A stretch of 64,000 nucleotides of DNA from Saccharomyces mikatae IFO 1815 (taxonomy: Eukaryota > Ascomycota > Saccharomycetes > Saccharomycetales > Saccharomycetaceae). Position 1 is the stretch's first letter. Every line of letters begins with the position of its first letter. The stretch is taken from the NCBI RefSeq assembly GCF_947241705.1, contig NC_079259.1:1364001-1428000 (forward strand), read 5' to 3'. Position numbers and translations under genes: made by a program. This document shows, piece after piece, positions 1 through 9,156 of this stretch. The notes beneath the pieces are model-generated. The model searched no databases and was not told the DNA's origin. It saw only the letters and a list, made by a program, of their open reading frames with translations.

Positions 1-204
1 TATTCAAAATGCTAATGTGTGGCATTTTGCTTGCTTGTTTTTCTGATATCTTTTGTATACTATTTCGAAAAACTAAATTGACGAAATGTATGCTAAGCAG
101 GAAGAAAATACCCACATTCTTAATTTGGCTACAAAGAGGACACGAAAAGCAGCAGAAACGACGGATACTATAGCATTCACTGTTCATAGTATTGAAGTAC
201 CATC

Positions 205-1056
205 ATGTCTCAAAGAATTATCCTACCAAGTGCATCAGATCAGCAATTCGAGGGTAATTCTGATGGGTATGAATATACTGCCGGGCCTAAGCAGGCGATA
301 ACAAGCGAAGCTTTCACAGCTTACGTGTCCTCCGGAATATACTCGAAGCCTCTTCTTTTTAAAAGACAAGAAATTTCTTTATCAGCAATGGCTTTCCTTT
401 TCCAGGAAATGATTGCACAACTGCACAGAACGTGCAAAACAACGGACGATTTTGAAACTAAATTAAATGATTATGGCCACAACATTGGAATTCGCCTTCT
501 AGAATTGTTGAACTTTAGGGCTTCTGTATCTCCAGGCTCTCTTCCCAGGACCTCTACATTCCTTTCACAAAACGATTCTCCTTCAAAGTTGTTAAATGCA
601 TCGAATTCATCGAGTTTATTGTCCAACTCTAATCCAACAGCTTCAGCTTCTGCCAATGAACGACTCCAAGAAAGGCAAACAGAGTCCTTGTCCAGCTATA
701 TTACAAAGATGAGGCGCCGTGATCTAAAAATCCTTGATATACTACAATTCATTCATGGTACCTTATGGTCATACCTCTTCAATCACGTAAGTGATGACTT
801 AGTCAAGTCTTCAGAGCGTGATAACGAATATATGATAGTCGATAACTTCCCTACTTTGTCCCAATTTATCCCGGGTGAGAACGTTTCTTGTGAGTATTTC
901 GTTTGTGGTATAATCAAAGGATTTCTTTTCAATGCTGGATTCCCATGTGGCGTGACAGCACATCGTATGCCTCAAGGCGGACATACCCAACGAACTGTTT
1001 ATTTGATTCAATTCGATAGGCAAGTACTTGAACGGGAAGGTTTGAGATTTGCTTAA
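205..1056 (+). CDS. TRS31: TRAPP complex subunit Trs31 (Bet3 family)
   Basis: This 283-residue protein is a core subunit of the TRAPP tethering complexes, which act as exchange factor for the Rab GTPase Ypt1 in ER-to-Golgi and Golgi traffic. The C-terminal half is a typical Bet3-family fold: the stretch around residues 165-283 contains MRRRDLKILDILQFIHGTLW, a segment NVSCEYFVCGIIKGFLFNAG, and a closing strand ending in REGLRFA. The N-terminal 60 and the serine/asparagine-rich residues 110-155 are yeast-specific insertions. The length equals the S. cerevisiae protein as I remember it. The start is the ATG that opens MSQRI; an overlapping frame at 86-301 is not a gene. The 3' end converges on PRP3, 307 bp away. 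Identification is firm. Confidence 0.96.
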   Translation: MSQRIILPSASDQQFEGNSDGYEYTAGPKQAITSEAFTAYVSSGIYSKPLLFKRQEISLSAMAFLFQEMIAQLHRTCKTTDDFETKLNDYGHNIGIRLLELLNFRASVSPGSLPRTSTFLSQNDSPSKLLNASNSSSLLSNSNPTASASANERLQERQTESLSSYITKMRRRDLKILDILQFIHGTLWSYLFNHVSDDLVKSSERDNEYMIVDNFPTLSQFIPGENVSCEYFVCGIIKGFLFNAGFPCGVTAHRMPQGGHTQRTVYLIQFDRQVLEREGLRFA

Positions 1057-1363
1057 TAACATCTTGTAATATTAGTAATACGTAAACACAAAATATAAAG
1101 AAATTTATATATTTACTATTGCCTTTATAGACACATGCTCATATATTCATCATAAAGAGTGACTCTTTTGATTATGGATTCAATAATGTGTTACAACTAC
1201 AGTTTACGACCATATTTTTTATATTTAGAGACAAGTTGGTGGCTGGAAACTGTGAAAAACAAGTTACCATAAAAAAGATAAAAAAAATTCTTATAGTATA
1301 TAACAAGTAACAACTAAGAGATACTCGTATAAAATTAGAAGTAATACTTGAACGAAAGTAGTG
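1057..1363. other. Convergent intergenic spacer, possible replication origin
   Basis: This AT-rich spacer lies between the convergent 3' ends of TRS31 and PRP3. It contains an exact match to the 11-bp ARS consensus WTTTAYRTTTW at 1217-1227 (TTTTATATTTA). I recall S. cerevisiae ARS446 being placed at about this locus, but I cannot verify that or test activity. Apart from 3' processing signals implied by the AT-richness, nothing else is visible. Confidence 0.4.
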
Positions 1364-2773
1364 TCATGTTTGAACTGGTGAATAAAAATGTTCCGAGTCA
1401 AACTGACCCAACGTACGTAGTAAAGAGTCTTGATCATCACATACTTTCATAAACCAGCCTTTGAATTTACAATCTTTTAAATAACCTTCCCATGTTTTTG
1501 TAACTGAATTGTCATGCATATTCATTTTCACATCTTCATTGCTTGTATGTAGTTCGAAGTCTTCATTCCACTTTATCCTTCTCATCACCAAATTTTCATA
1601 AAACTTGCATGCCTTTTCGTCACCTACAACTATGATTATTCCTGGCCCGTCATCACGTATGCGAAGACACAAACCCTTCAAGAATAACTCTTTACTATTC
1701 ATCTTTAACTTAAATCGTATCTTAGGGTTCTGTAAGTTTTTGAACTGGAATACTTTACAATAGTATAGCGACGGTTTTTCGGCTTTTACATTCTGTGTTT
1801 CTTTTCTTCTCTTTATAGCTTCTTCGTGCCTTTTTTCATTATCTTCCAGGTGTTTTCTCTTCCTTATATTTACTTGTTCTTTCACTTCTTTTTCCCAAGC
1901 AGTTGGATCCGTTATATTTTGGTCATTCTCGTAGACACTCATCATATTGCTTAGTTTAACTTTTGGTCCTGGCTTGGGTAATAGCCCCAATTTAATCTTC
2001 ACCTCTCGCGCTTCTCTAATCATTCTTCTTCTATTTCTCCTTATTTTCTTTCTTTCATGCTGCGTCAGATATGCTTTAATCGATACCTTTGCCTCATTAA
2101 TTTTTTCAGGTAAAGGATGGGCTACATATCTGATAGAGGGATGCACATCGTCATCATCATCTTCATCGTCACCAATACCACTTGCTACCTCTTCTTCGTC
2201 GGGCGATGTGCTTTTCATGGTATATTTTTCCATTATCTCATTGTTTTCATTCAAATAAACTATATCCCACCATTCATGGCCATGGTTAGTTTTATAGTAA
2301 TTTTCAAATTTTGACAAATCCAGCAAGAATCTATCCTCACGTAACTCCAAGTTAGGTAAATCACCTGATTGTATTAGTTTTTCTTCTTCTCTTTCCTCTT
2401 CTTCCCATTTTGATTTTATTTCAGATTCTTTCTCTTCCTGAAGCCTTTGTAGTTCTCGCTCTTGGGCAATTCTTTTGCTGATTTCTCCCTTTCTATAAAA
2501 CTTCAGGCCTCGCTCATAACGCCTATTGAGTGTATTAGATTGATTTGAGCCGCGTAGGTCACTAAGATACGGATTATCGCCAGTTTGATAATTTCTTCGT
2601 ATCAAGTTAAAGTTCGAAGACTTAAGTGCTGAGTGAATTTCGGTTTTCAAACCACGACCCTTAAACGCACCTTCACCATCACTAGTTTTTTCACGCTGTG
2701 AGAAACTTGGCTCATAATATGGGGTATTTTGAGGGTTTTGACTATCATTTTTTAAAGTATTTCGTTGAGCCAT
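1364..2773 (-). CDS. PRP3: U4/U6 snRNP splicing factor Prp3
   Basis: Prp3 is a structural protein of the U4/U6 di-snRNP and the U4/U6.U5 tri-snRNP and acts in the nucleus during spliceosome assembly. The 469-residue product has the family layout. A charged, low-complexity N-terminal half (a Glu/Lys-rich helix near residues 100-135 and an acidic run DDEDDDDD near 202-209) is followed by the basic Prp3 domain (around 225-335, with [20 protein letters not shown]). A C-terminal domain of the DUF1115 class begins at about residue 340 ([11 protein letters not shown]) and includes [19 protein letters not shown]. Length agrees with the S. cerevisiae protein. It is transcribed away from a long gene-free stretch and converges on TRS31. 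Confidence 0.95.
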   Translation of the reverse strand: MAQRNTLKNDSQNPQNTPYYEPSFSQREKTSDGEGAFKGRGLKTEIHSALKSSNFNLIRRNYQTGDNPYLSDLRGSNQSNTLNRRYERGLKFYRKGEISKRIAQERELQRLQEEKESEIKSKWEEEEREEEKLIQSGDLPNLELREDRFLLDLSKFENYYKTNHGHEWWDIVYLNENNEIMEKYTMKSTSPDEEEVASGIGDDEDDDDDVHPSIRYVAHPLPEKINEAKVSIKAYLTQHERKKIRRNRRRMIREAREVKIKLGLLPKPGPKVKLSNMMSVYENDQNITDPTAWEKEVKEQVNIRKRKHLEDNEKRHEEAIKRRKETQNVKAEKPSLYYCKVFQFKNLQNPKIRFKLKMNSKELFLKGLCLRIRDDGPGIIIVVGDEKACKFYENLVMRRIKWNEDFELHTSNEDVKMNMHDNSVTKTWEGYLKDCKFKGWFMKVCDDQDSLLRTLGQFDSEHFYSPVQT

Positions 2774-4301
2774 TATTTGAGCTAAACCAATAAGTCTTTG
2801 AGATTATCGTGATTGTTTTTATTTCATCTATCTATTGAATACCTTGCTTCAAATGTAGCACATTGTAGGTTCGTGCGCGAACCCAGCAGAAAAACTCAGG
2901 TATAAATAACAATATTAAAGTTTGTTAGAAAAAAGTACAATGCGAAACTTTCTGGAGGTTAGGTTTTCAATTTAAACCTTGCAAGAGGAGTTGCATTCCT
3001 TGACTTGAGGTAACAGCTCTATGTGCCGCCGAAAAATAAACTAAGAGTTATTTGTCAGAGAAGCAGATTCCACCTCTTATTACGGGACGTGTAGAGCAAC
3101 TAAGTTTATTGAAAAATTGCCTACTTTAAAGGAAGGCAAGTGGTATTGTTTTATTTCATGCGTTCTTTTTAAGTGAAATATTACCTTAAAGATTTCTTGA
3201 CTGTAGTGATGGTTCTATCACTTTGTATAAAAAAGATAGCTAGAACAATTGTTGATTGTAATCAGTCGTTTTAATCGTACACAATTGAAACAAATTTTCC
3301 TCTTACTTTTTGCCAAAAGAAGCTACTGTGCCCTGAGTAAAATCCATTTCTCCTACAAAAGTCAATATTTTCCTATATATATCAGTGATAACTTGTACCT
3401 GAGGTATTTAAAAGAAAAATAAAACAACGTAGAGAAATCAAACCCATAATATATATATATATATATATATATATGAGTCAATTTGTCTCATATTTTCTTT
3501 CATCGCAATGAGAGCATCTTGATTTCATGTACTTCGAAAACTGAAGCTTCATCTTCAGTAGGCTCTATCTATGCGCCCTGTAAACCTCAAACGGTAACGA
3601 TTAATGCACATGATATAACCTAGTTTATTCTACTATCCTTTGTGAAATAATAAAAATCCAAATGGAAAAAGGTGTATTAAAGTACTCATGCAATAAGAAA
3701 CAACCGTTTTTATCTGAAGGTAGTTCTGCTGTCTAATGGTAAAGGTGTACCACCACCTTTTTATTTTTTACATGAAAGCACTTATGTATAAGAAGTATTA
3801 CTGATTTTTCACTATATATTTAATCATAAAAAGCAAATAATTGGAGCTGGTTTATACATAAAAATTATAAGAAGTGCACCTCATATTTTGGTATTCACAG
3901 ATTTTTACCGATTTTACCAATAAATATACTATGTTAAAACTCATTCAACACTTAAGATGGCGTTGAATGACCTCCAGCTGGATAATTTTACTGGTCACCG
4001 TCTATATTCCTCTCCATATCATTTCATGTAAAAATTGTTTTGTTTAGTAAATGAACGCTGTTTTTTTCGATAATCGTGTGTGCAATATCATATTTTCCTG
4101 AATTTAATGTGGCATTCATTTCAAATGTTTACAGACACTAAATTCTAATGTCTCTTTATTACTGCTATATACTATTGAATGCCATTTTGCTACTTAATAT
4201 GTACAGATATTCGTTGTTCCGAGAAGAAACAAAGTCATAAAAGTATTATAAGAATTTACTTCGAATTAATGTGCAAGAACTTGGGATCAACTAATATGAT
4301 G
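2774..4301. other. 1.5 kb gene-free stretch between PRP3 and JIP4
   Basis: No open reading frame of note, tRNA or recognisable LTR is seen here. It is the promoter side of PRP3 and the 3' side of JIP4, both on the minus strand. It holds an (AT)n microsatellite at 3449-3474 and a small inverted repeat at 2868-2883 (GGTTCG, 4-bp spacer, CGAACC) about 95 bp upstream of the PRP3 start. S. cerevisiae has a gap of similar size here, which argues against a recent insertion. Confidence 0.6.
3449..3474. repeat. (AT)13 microsatellite
   Basis: An uninterrupted AT dinucleotide run in the intergenic region upstream of PRP3. It is a simple repeat with no visible coding role and is likely to vary in length between strains. 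Confidence 0.95.
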
Positions 4302-6935
4302 TTATAGCCTTCTGAACCCAAATAATCCACTACGTTTAGATGTATTTTTATTCTCACTTTCGCTTCTTAAGGGTGATGGGGATCTTGATTTACTTTTGAA
4401 GAAAGAAAATAAGCCACCACCTCCCGAAGTTGGCTTTAAGCGTGTTGGAGTCACGGTCGGTTTCTTCATATTTTTGACAGAGTTAGAGTCATTGGATTTT
4501 ACTTTCCTGAGAGAAGATGCACTACTGACTTTCCTTAAAGGCGCATCCCTATTACCAGACCCCACGTTATATGATTTTGAAGGTACCAATTGGGGAAGAC
4601 CTGGAATGGATAACTGATCTGTGTCACGATGATGGTGATGGTGATGTTGCTGATCTTCTCTGTTATCCAACCAAGGTTTAGATTTAACACTTCCCAGTGC
4701 GCCATTACCATCTACATCTTTAACACCAGAAGCAAACTTGATTTGTGGGGACCGTGACCTGGATGCACTCGCACTGGAGTTTATATCAGTAGCAACGGGG
4801 GAACTTGGTTTTGACTTGTCCTTCCTTCTTGACTTAGAACTTGATCTTGATTTGGATTTGGATCTAGATGAACTTGGATTGTCCAAAACATCAAGCATGG
4901 ATCTCTTTTGAGTGGCCATATGTTTTGGAGGAGCACCGCCTGTGATGACTCTTTTCAATTCCTCAAACCCTGAATCCTTAGATTGTGTCCTGTTTTCATC
5001 AGTATTACCATTTTCAGCACTATCACTGATGCTATCAATTTCTAAGGAAAACTTTAATGAAGATTCCAAAATAATATCCAACTTTTTCAGGTGCCTTTGC
5101 CCCGGTGGTATTGAAGAATCATGATCAGCATCGTTTAACTGCTGAGCCATACTGTTTCTACGATTTCTCGCCATGGTACATAACTTTTCCTTTACTGATA
5201 TGTTAGACGTCAAGGATTTCACAGACACTGCATCGTTTTGATCACTATTGGATACATTAGCCCCACGACCAGAACGATTTCCCTGGTTACCATTGTCATT
5301 ACCATTAATATCTGCGGAATAACATAAGGAATCCATAGAAGAGTCATTACCTGGAATTTGTTTAAGGTTGGATATTGTCGGGATATTAGCATCTGCTGAC
5401 TTGGAATGACTAAAACCAGGCTTTGAAGTGCTTTTGTTTTTTTCTTTTGTTGCCTTCGGATCTTCATATTGCCTTTGTAAATTCATTTCCAATTCTAACA
5501 TTCTCTTCGCCGGTACGATGAACGTTGGAATGGGAAAGTTAGTACACAGTTTATCTGTCAGAAAATTTGATTTCCAACGGATCAAACTGTCTGTCCTCTT
5601 CCACCTTAAGGTGCTAGAGACGAAGAAATCTGGAAAGTAGATGTTTATGGCCTCTAAAAGTGTTTTTTTAGTCTTACCAATCAGTATTTCAACGGTGACT
5701 TTAACGGAACGATCTTGTGGAATCACGAGAGTAACGTAATCAAAAAGATCCTGCAATTTGCTCTCAATCTCGTTCTGTGTATAACCGGAGGTCCATTCCA
5801 TAAAATTTTGGTGTCTTAATTTGTTATCAGACTCCTCGGGTCCCAGAGAAAGTGCTCTTCTTGTGCATATGGACTGCGATCTCGATCTAGACCGCGATCT
5901 TGTCGCTGAGCTAATACTTCTATTATCATCCATCATCATCAACCTCCTTTTTCGCTCACTCATCGAATCACTGTCTTCAAAAGTATTTCTTGTTAGGCGA
6001 GGCAAGTTTGCCAAAACAACAATATGGTCGGTATTCTGAACCAATGTCTGTAGGGCCCAATCTAGTGCCACCCAGGTATGTTTTCTGCCGCTGATGTGGC
6101 ACAGTATTGTTCTAGGGGTGTTGGGAAACCCAACTGTTTCATTCAAAACACGTTCTTTCCTCTTTTGGGATTTGGTCAAGGGCGTGAACCCATCTTCTAA
6201 GGGAGGATTGAATTTGATCGTGGAAGCAGCACCAGTGGACCATTTCTTTCTGTTTGGAGGGAAAAGTATTGTGGGGTAATTGAAAAATTCATGCTTTTGC
6301 TCTAACCGATGATCTATCTGGGTTTTCCTCTTGATCCATAGTTGTCTCCAATTGGGATATGCCCTATTAATCACGAGAGCATCGTTGATATCTGTGGGCG
6401 TGGTAGGGTAGTCTTCTCTCACTATTTTCCCATTTTCAGAAATCTTAAACATCCTGCCTATTTTAATGTTTCTTCTGGAAGCAGGCGGTGGAGAGGAGTA
6501 TCTCCCCGGGCTAGCACTACTTCCTTCTCGCCTAGAACCACCAGAATAGCCATTTCCGGAGAAATAGTCGACATTGTTGTCCGATGTGTAGCCACTTTCA
6601 TCGTCGTAATATTCCTCCATTGTATAATCTGCGGGAAGTTGCACACCAGGAAATTCTCTTTTCTCTTCGTCTGAGGGTGAAGATGCTTCGGACCTAGGCA
6701 CTGTGTTGAAAGACACGCAGGGTATATATTTCTCGTTCGTACCTCTCCCCTTCCTCTTCACGGAACTAGTCGAATCCAATATCGACGCCAGACTACGGCT
6801 ATCATCACCGTTGGATTTGCCCTCGTCCTGCTTCGGCAGTACGTTTACCGTATCTTCCAGCTGATCATGTCTAACGTACAACTTGACGTACTTATAGAAA
6901 TTCCCCGACCTCTCATCTTGATCTCGTACCACCAT
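4302..6935 (-). CDS. JIP4: Jip4-like protein with a UspA-type domain
   Basis: This 877-residue protein matches yeast Jip4, a poorly characterised protein. The S. cerevisiae locus was first annotated as two ORFs, YDR474C and YDR475C; here the frame is continuous. Around residues 275-480 there is a universal-stress-protein-like fold: a first strand TPRTILCHISGRKHTWVAL, then LVQNTDHIVVLANLP and, after a linker rich in RSRSRS, strands such as SVKVTVEILIGKTKKTLLEA. The rest is low complexity: an acidic Tyr/Ser N terminus, an SR-like tract SRSKSKSRSSSKSRRKDKSK near residues 690-710, a six-histidine run and a basic C terminus ending FGFRRL. A nucleotide-binding or signalling role is only an inference from the fold. 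The start is the first ATG, giving MVVRDQDERSG. Confidence 0.9.
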   Translation of the reverse strand: MVVRDQDERSGNFYKYVKLYVRHDQLEDTVNVLPKQDEGKSNGDDSRSLASILDSTSSVKRKGRGTNEKYIPCVSFNTVPRSEASSPSDEEKREFPGVQLPADYTMEEYYDDESGYTSDNNVDYFSGNGYSGGSRREGSSASPGRYSSPPPASRRNIKIGRMFKISENGKIVREDYPTTPTDINDALVINRAYPNWRQLWIKRKTQIDHRLEQKHEFFNYPTILFPPNRKKWSTGAASTIKFNPPLEDGFTPLTKSQKRKERVLNETVGFPNTPRTILCHISGRKHTWVALDWALQTLVQNTDHIVVLANLPRLTRNTFEDSDSMSERKRRLMMMDDNRSISSATRSRSRSRSQSICTRRALSLGPEESDNKLRHQNFMEWTSGYTQNEIESKLQDLFDYVTLVIPQDRSVKVTVEILIGKTKKTLLEAINIYFPDFFVSSTLRWKRTDSLIRWKSNFLTDKLCTNFPIPTFIVPAKRMLELEMNLQRQYEDPKATKEKNKSTSKPGFSHSKSADANIPTISNLKQIPGNDSSMDSLCYSADINGNDNGNQGNRSGRGANVSNSDQNDAVSVKSLTSNISVKEKLCTMARNRRNSMAQQLNDADHDSSIPPGQRHLKKLDIILESSLKFSLEIDSISDSAENGNTDENRTQSKDSGFEELKRVITGGAPPKHMATQKRSMLDVLDNPSSSRSKSKSRSSSKSRRKDKSKPSSPVATDINSSASASRSRSPQIKFASGVKDVDGNGALGSVKSKPWLDNREDQQHHHHHHRDTDQLSIPGLPQLVPSKSYNVGSGNRDAPLRKVSSASSLRKVKSNDSNSVKNMKKPTVTPTRLKPTSGGGGLFSFFKSKSRSPSPLRSESENKNTSKRSGLFGFRRL

Positions 6936-7278
6936 TTTCTCCTTATGACTTGTTTCTCTTTTGGCTTGTACCTGGAAAACTTTTTCCCTTAAAAAATGAG
7001 ATCTTCTTTATCTTCTGGTATTCATTTCGAGAAGCAAAAGTGAAAAAAGTTCATAAAGGTCTATGCAAAATATGTTGAAAGAAACAAAAGGGTTCTAAGT
7101 TGTGTATACTAGAAAGTATATAGATAATTCTAGAGGTTAATGAGACATGCACAATGCGTGTGCCACACCACCGCAGGCCGGTCATTCAGTAATCGTTCCT
7201 GTCGCTGCAGCTTCTGCTGTACATTCCGCTAGAAATCTCCCTACCGGATAAGAAAACAAAATGAAAAAAGGCCTCGGA
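6936..7278. other. Promoter of JIP4 and 3' flank of the YDR476C-like gene
   Basis: This 343-bp spacer separates two minus-strand genes. It is AT-rich next to the JIP4 start and GC-richer near 7150-7240. I see no ORF, RNA gene or clear binding-site cluster. Confidence 0.5.
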
Positions 7279-7953
7279 CTAATTAACAGACCCTTCGCCA
7301 AGAGTGTGAACCTTAGCGTCTATACGCCTGGCAGGACCGTAGCCCTCCAGAAGACCTAGAAGAAGCCATTCGGGCACAAACTCGCCAGGAACACGGTAGT
7401 ACTTGAGCCTGGGGACGATGAAAATGAGCGTCTCCAGGGCATGAGTCAAGAACTCAGCTACAATGATTATTAGCAGCACGCGATCACTGTCCAGCCATGT
7501 CTCCAAGGTGGCGCCCACCGGGTTCGGAACCAGAAAGAAGATAACGTGCAATGCGGGACGGTAGAGGTAGCACAATGCCGGTAGTGCTACGCCCACCAAG
7601 ATCAACAAGTCAACCACAGTACAGGGATACTCAACGGTATCGATCTGGATAGGGGAGAGCTTCCTTTTCTCTGCAGCGATGCGGAACATCCTGTCGAAGA
7701 TCTGCTTGATTCCGGTAGCAGTACGAGTATCGTTACCGCAGTCGTTGTCGATGAAGCAGATGATCTTCTCGATGGTCTGACCCGTTTGCGTGTGAAGAAA
7801 CTTGAGCGTAAACGTGGACGTCTGTGCATCGATTTCCGTGAGTCTGACGTGCTTGACGGCCTTGGTGATTGGGACGTGGCCAAAAACGGCCAAACAATCC
7901 TCCAGACCTAGCTTATGCGTATCGTTGATGCTTACGATTAGGGAATCCCACAT
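7279..7953 (-). CDS. DUF2470-domain membrane protein (YDR476C-like)
   Basis: This 224-residue protein is the ortholog of uncharacterised S. cerevisiae YDR476C, reported in the ER. Residues 1-105 resemble the DUF2470 / HugZ-like domain: an opening helix with SINDTHKLGLEDCLAVFGHV (compare the H-x-N-x-x-H signature of the family), then strands with VRLTEIDAQTSTFTLKF. Residues 115-195 carry hydrophobic segments that look membrane-embedded (VVDLLILVGVALPALCYLY, VLLIIIVAEFLTHALETLIF), ending in a soluble tail. The frame stays open 24 codons upstream to 8025, but I chose the ATG at 7953 because it gives the S. cerevisiae length and because the extension (GLYRQGCAFYVPKQAHR) has no family counterpart. 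Function is unknown; haem or flavin handling is only suggested by the domain. Confidence 0.85.
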   Translation of the reverse strand: MWDSLIVSINDTHKLGLEDCLAVFGHVPITKAVKHVRLTEIDAQTSTFTLKFLHTQTGQTIEKIICFIDNDCGNDTRTATGIKQIFDRMFRIAAEKRKLSPIQIDTVEYPCTVVDLLILVGVALPALCYLYRPALHVIFFLVPNPVGATLETWLDSDRVLLIIIVAEFLTHALETLIFIVPRLKYYRVPGEFVPEWLLLGLLEGYGPARRIDAKVHTLGEGSVN

Positions 7954-9156
7954 GCCTTGTCTATACCTGTGTGCTTGCTTGGGTACATAGAACGCACACC
8001 CTTGCCGATATAAGCCACCATCCACTCTTTATATAGGCCATATCCAAATAGGTGTGCACTTTGTCGCAAAGAGTAATTATAAACGAACAGGACATCCCGA
8101 CTACTAGGCAAGACGCAGAAAGCCCAGGAAGAGCGCAAGAAATAACAAGACTGAACTGCTCGCTGCCCTTACCTTTGTAATTTAATGCTGGTGTAGATGA
8201 AACCACCGCTGCCTCTGTAACGAAGCTCTGTTGTCAGCGAGGTGCTTCCACGGCCAGCTCCTCTTTGGGTTCTCCCACGTATAACAACCACTCTTTACTG
8301 CAATGCGCTATAATTTGTCCGCGGATTTTGTCTCGAGGGCAAACCAACGACAAGAAGCAGTGCGTCTGCTCTAGTAACACATCAATCTTTTTGATGAAGG
8401 GACTAAACAAAACTGCTTCGTTAGATTATATACGGTTACAACTTGAACACCATTTGCAAAGCAATATCTGCGTCCCCCTATGTGAATAGAATCGTGGTGG
8501 ACGCCTTTTTACTATCAGTGGTGCATCTCATTTTATATCTCACAGATGCACTCTTCTCTACTGAACGCGAGAACCACTACGTCTTGCCAAAAAAAGCAGT
8601 ATTTACTTCTCTTACAGCCTGTAATCTTTCCATATATAATGCAAGTGACCTCACAAGATTGAAAGCGCATCATTCTGGGAGGGCTCTAGTGTAGAGCTGA
8701 CCAATTTTGAGTTTGAGTGTGAGTGGTTGTTGTAGTTTTCACAATAAAAAAAGGTATGGTTACCCTCCGCATTTTCTTATTGCGGAAGGGGATGAAATTT
8801 TTAGCGTAAGAGAAAGTTGGTAAAGAGGTATGCCAGGCCATATTGCCATCCATCATTATACTTTTGAAGGCACAACTTTAGGATCAGTAGGTAGACTTGT
8901 TGTCAAGACTTTCATTTCACAAAACCTTCTTTTTTTCCCATTTGCTCTTACTGCGTATTCGTACTCAAACAGTCATTTAGGAAGCATAACGATAAACAAT
9001 AGATTGGAGCGTGAAAAAAAACAAACAAAGCACGACGAAAAATAATTGATTGAGTGCCATTGGTTTTTGGAATATAGAAGTCGCTTTGATCATCGCTGAG
9101 ATAGTAGACCATTTTCTTTTTGACACGCTTTGTGGTACACCTTGAGTGAAGTTGAG
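7954..9156. other. Divergent promoter region between the YDR476C-like gene and SNF1
   Basis: This 1.2-kb divergent spacer serves the YDR476C-like gene on the left and SNF1 on the right. Several short frames occur in it (for example 8265-8489 and 8443-8694), but none shows domain-like composition or a family match. No tRNA, LTR or clear repeat is visible. Confidence 0.5.

Noticed and set aside
1-60. Possible snoRNA tail (a CTGA box near 42-45 before a T-rich stretch)
   Set aside because: I recall snR13 lying just upstream of TRS31 in S. cerevisiae, but a lone CTGA with no visible C box or terminal stem in the window is not enough to call it.
86-301. 71-codon frame overlapping the TRS31 start
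   Set aside because: It is in a different frame from TRS31 and ends inside it; TRS31 is certain and aligns from its own ATG.
3449-3474. AT repeat considered as a structured element or CRISPR-like array
   Set aside because: It is a plain dinucleotide microsatellite; no spacer-repeat arrays exist anywhere in the window.
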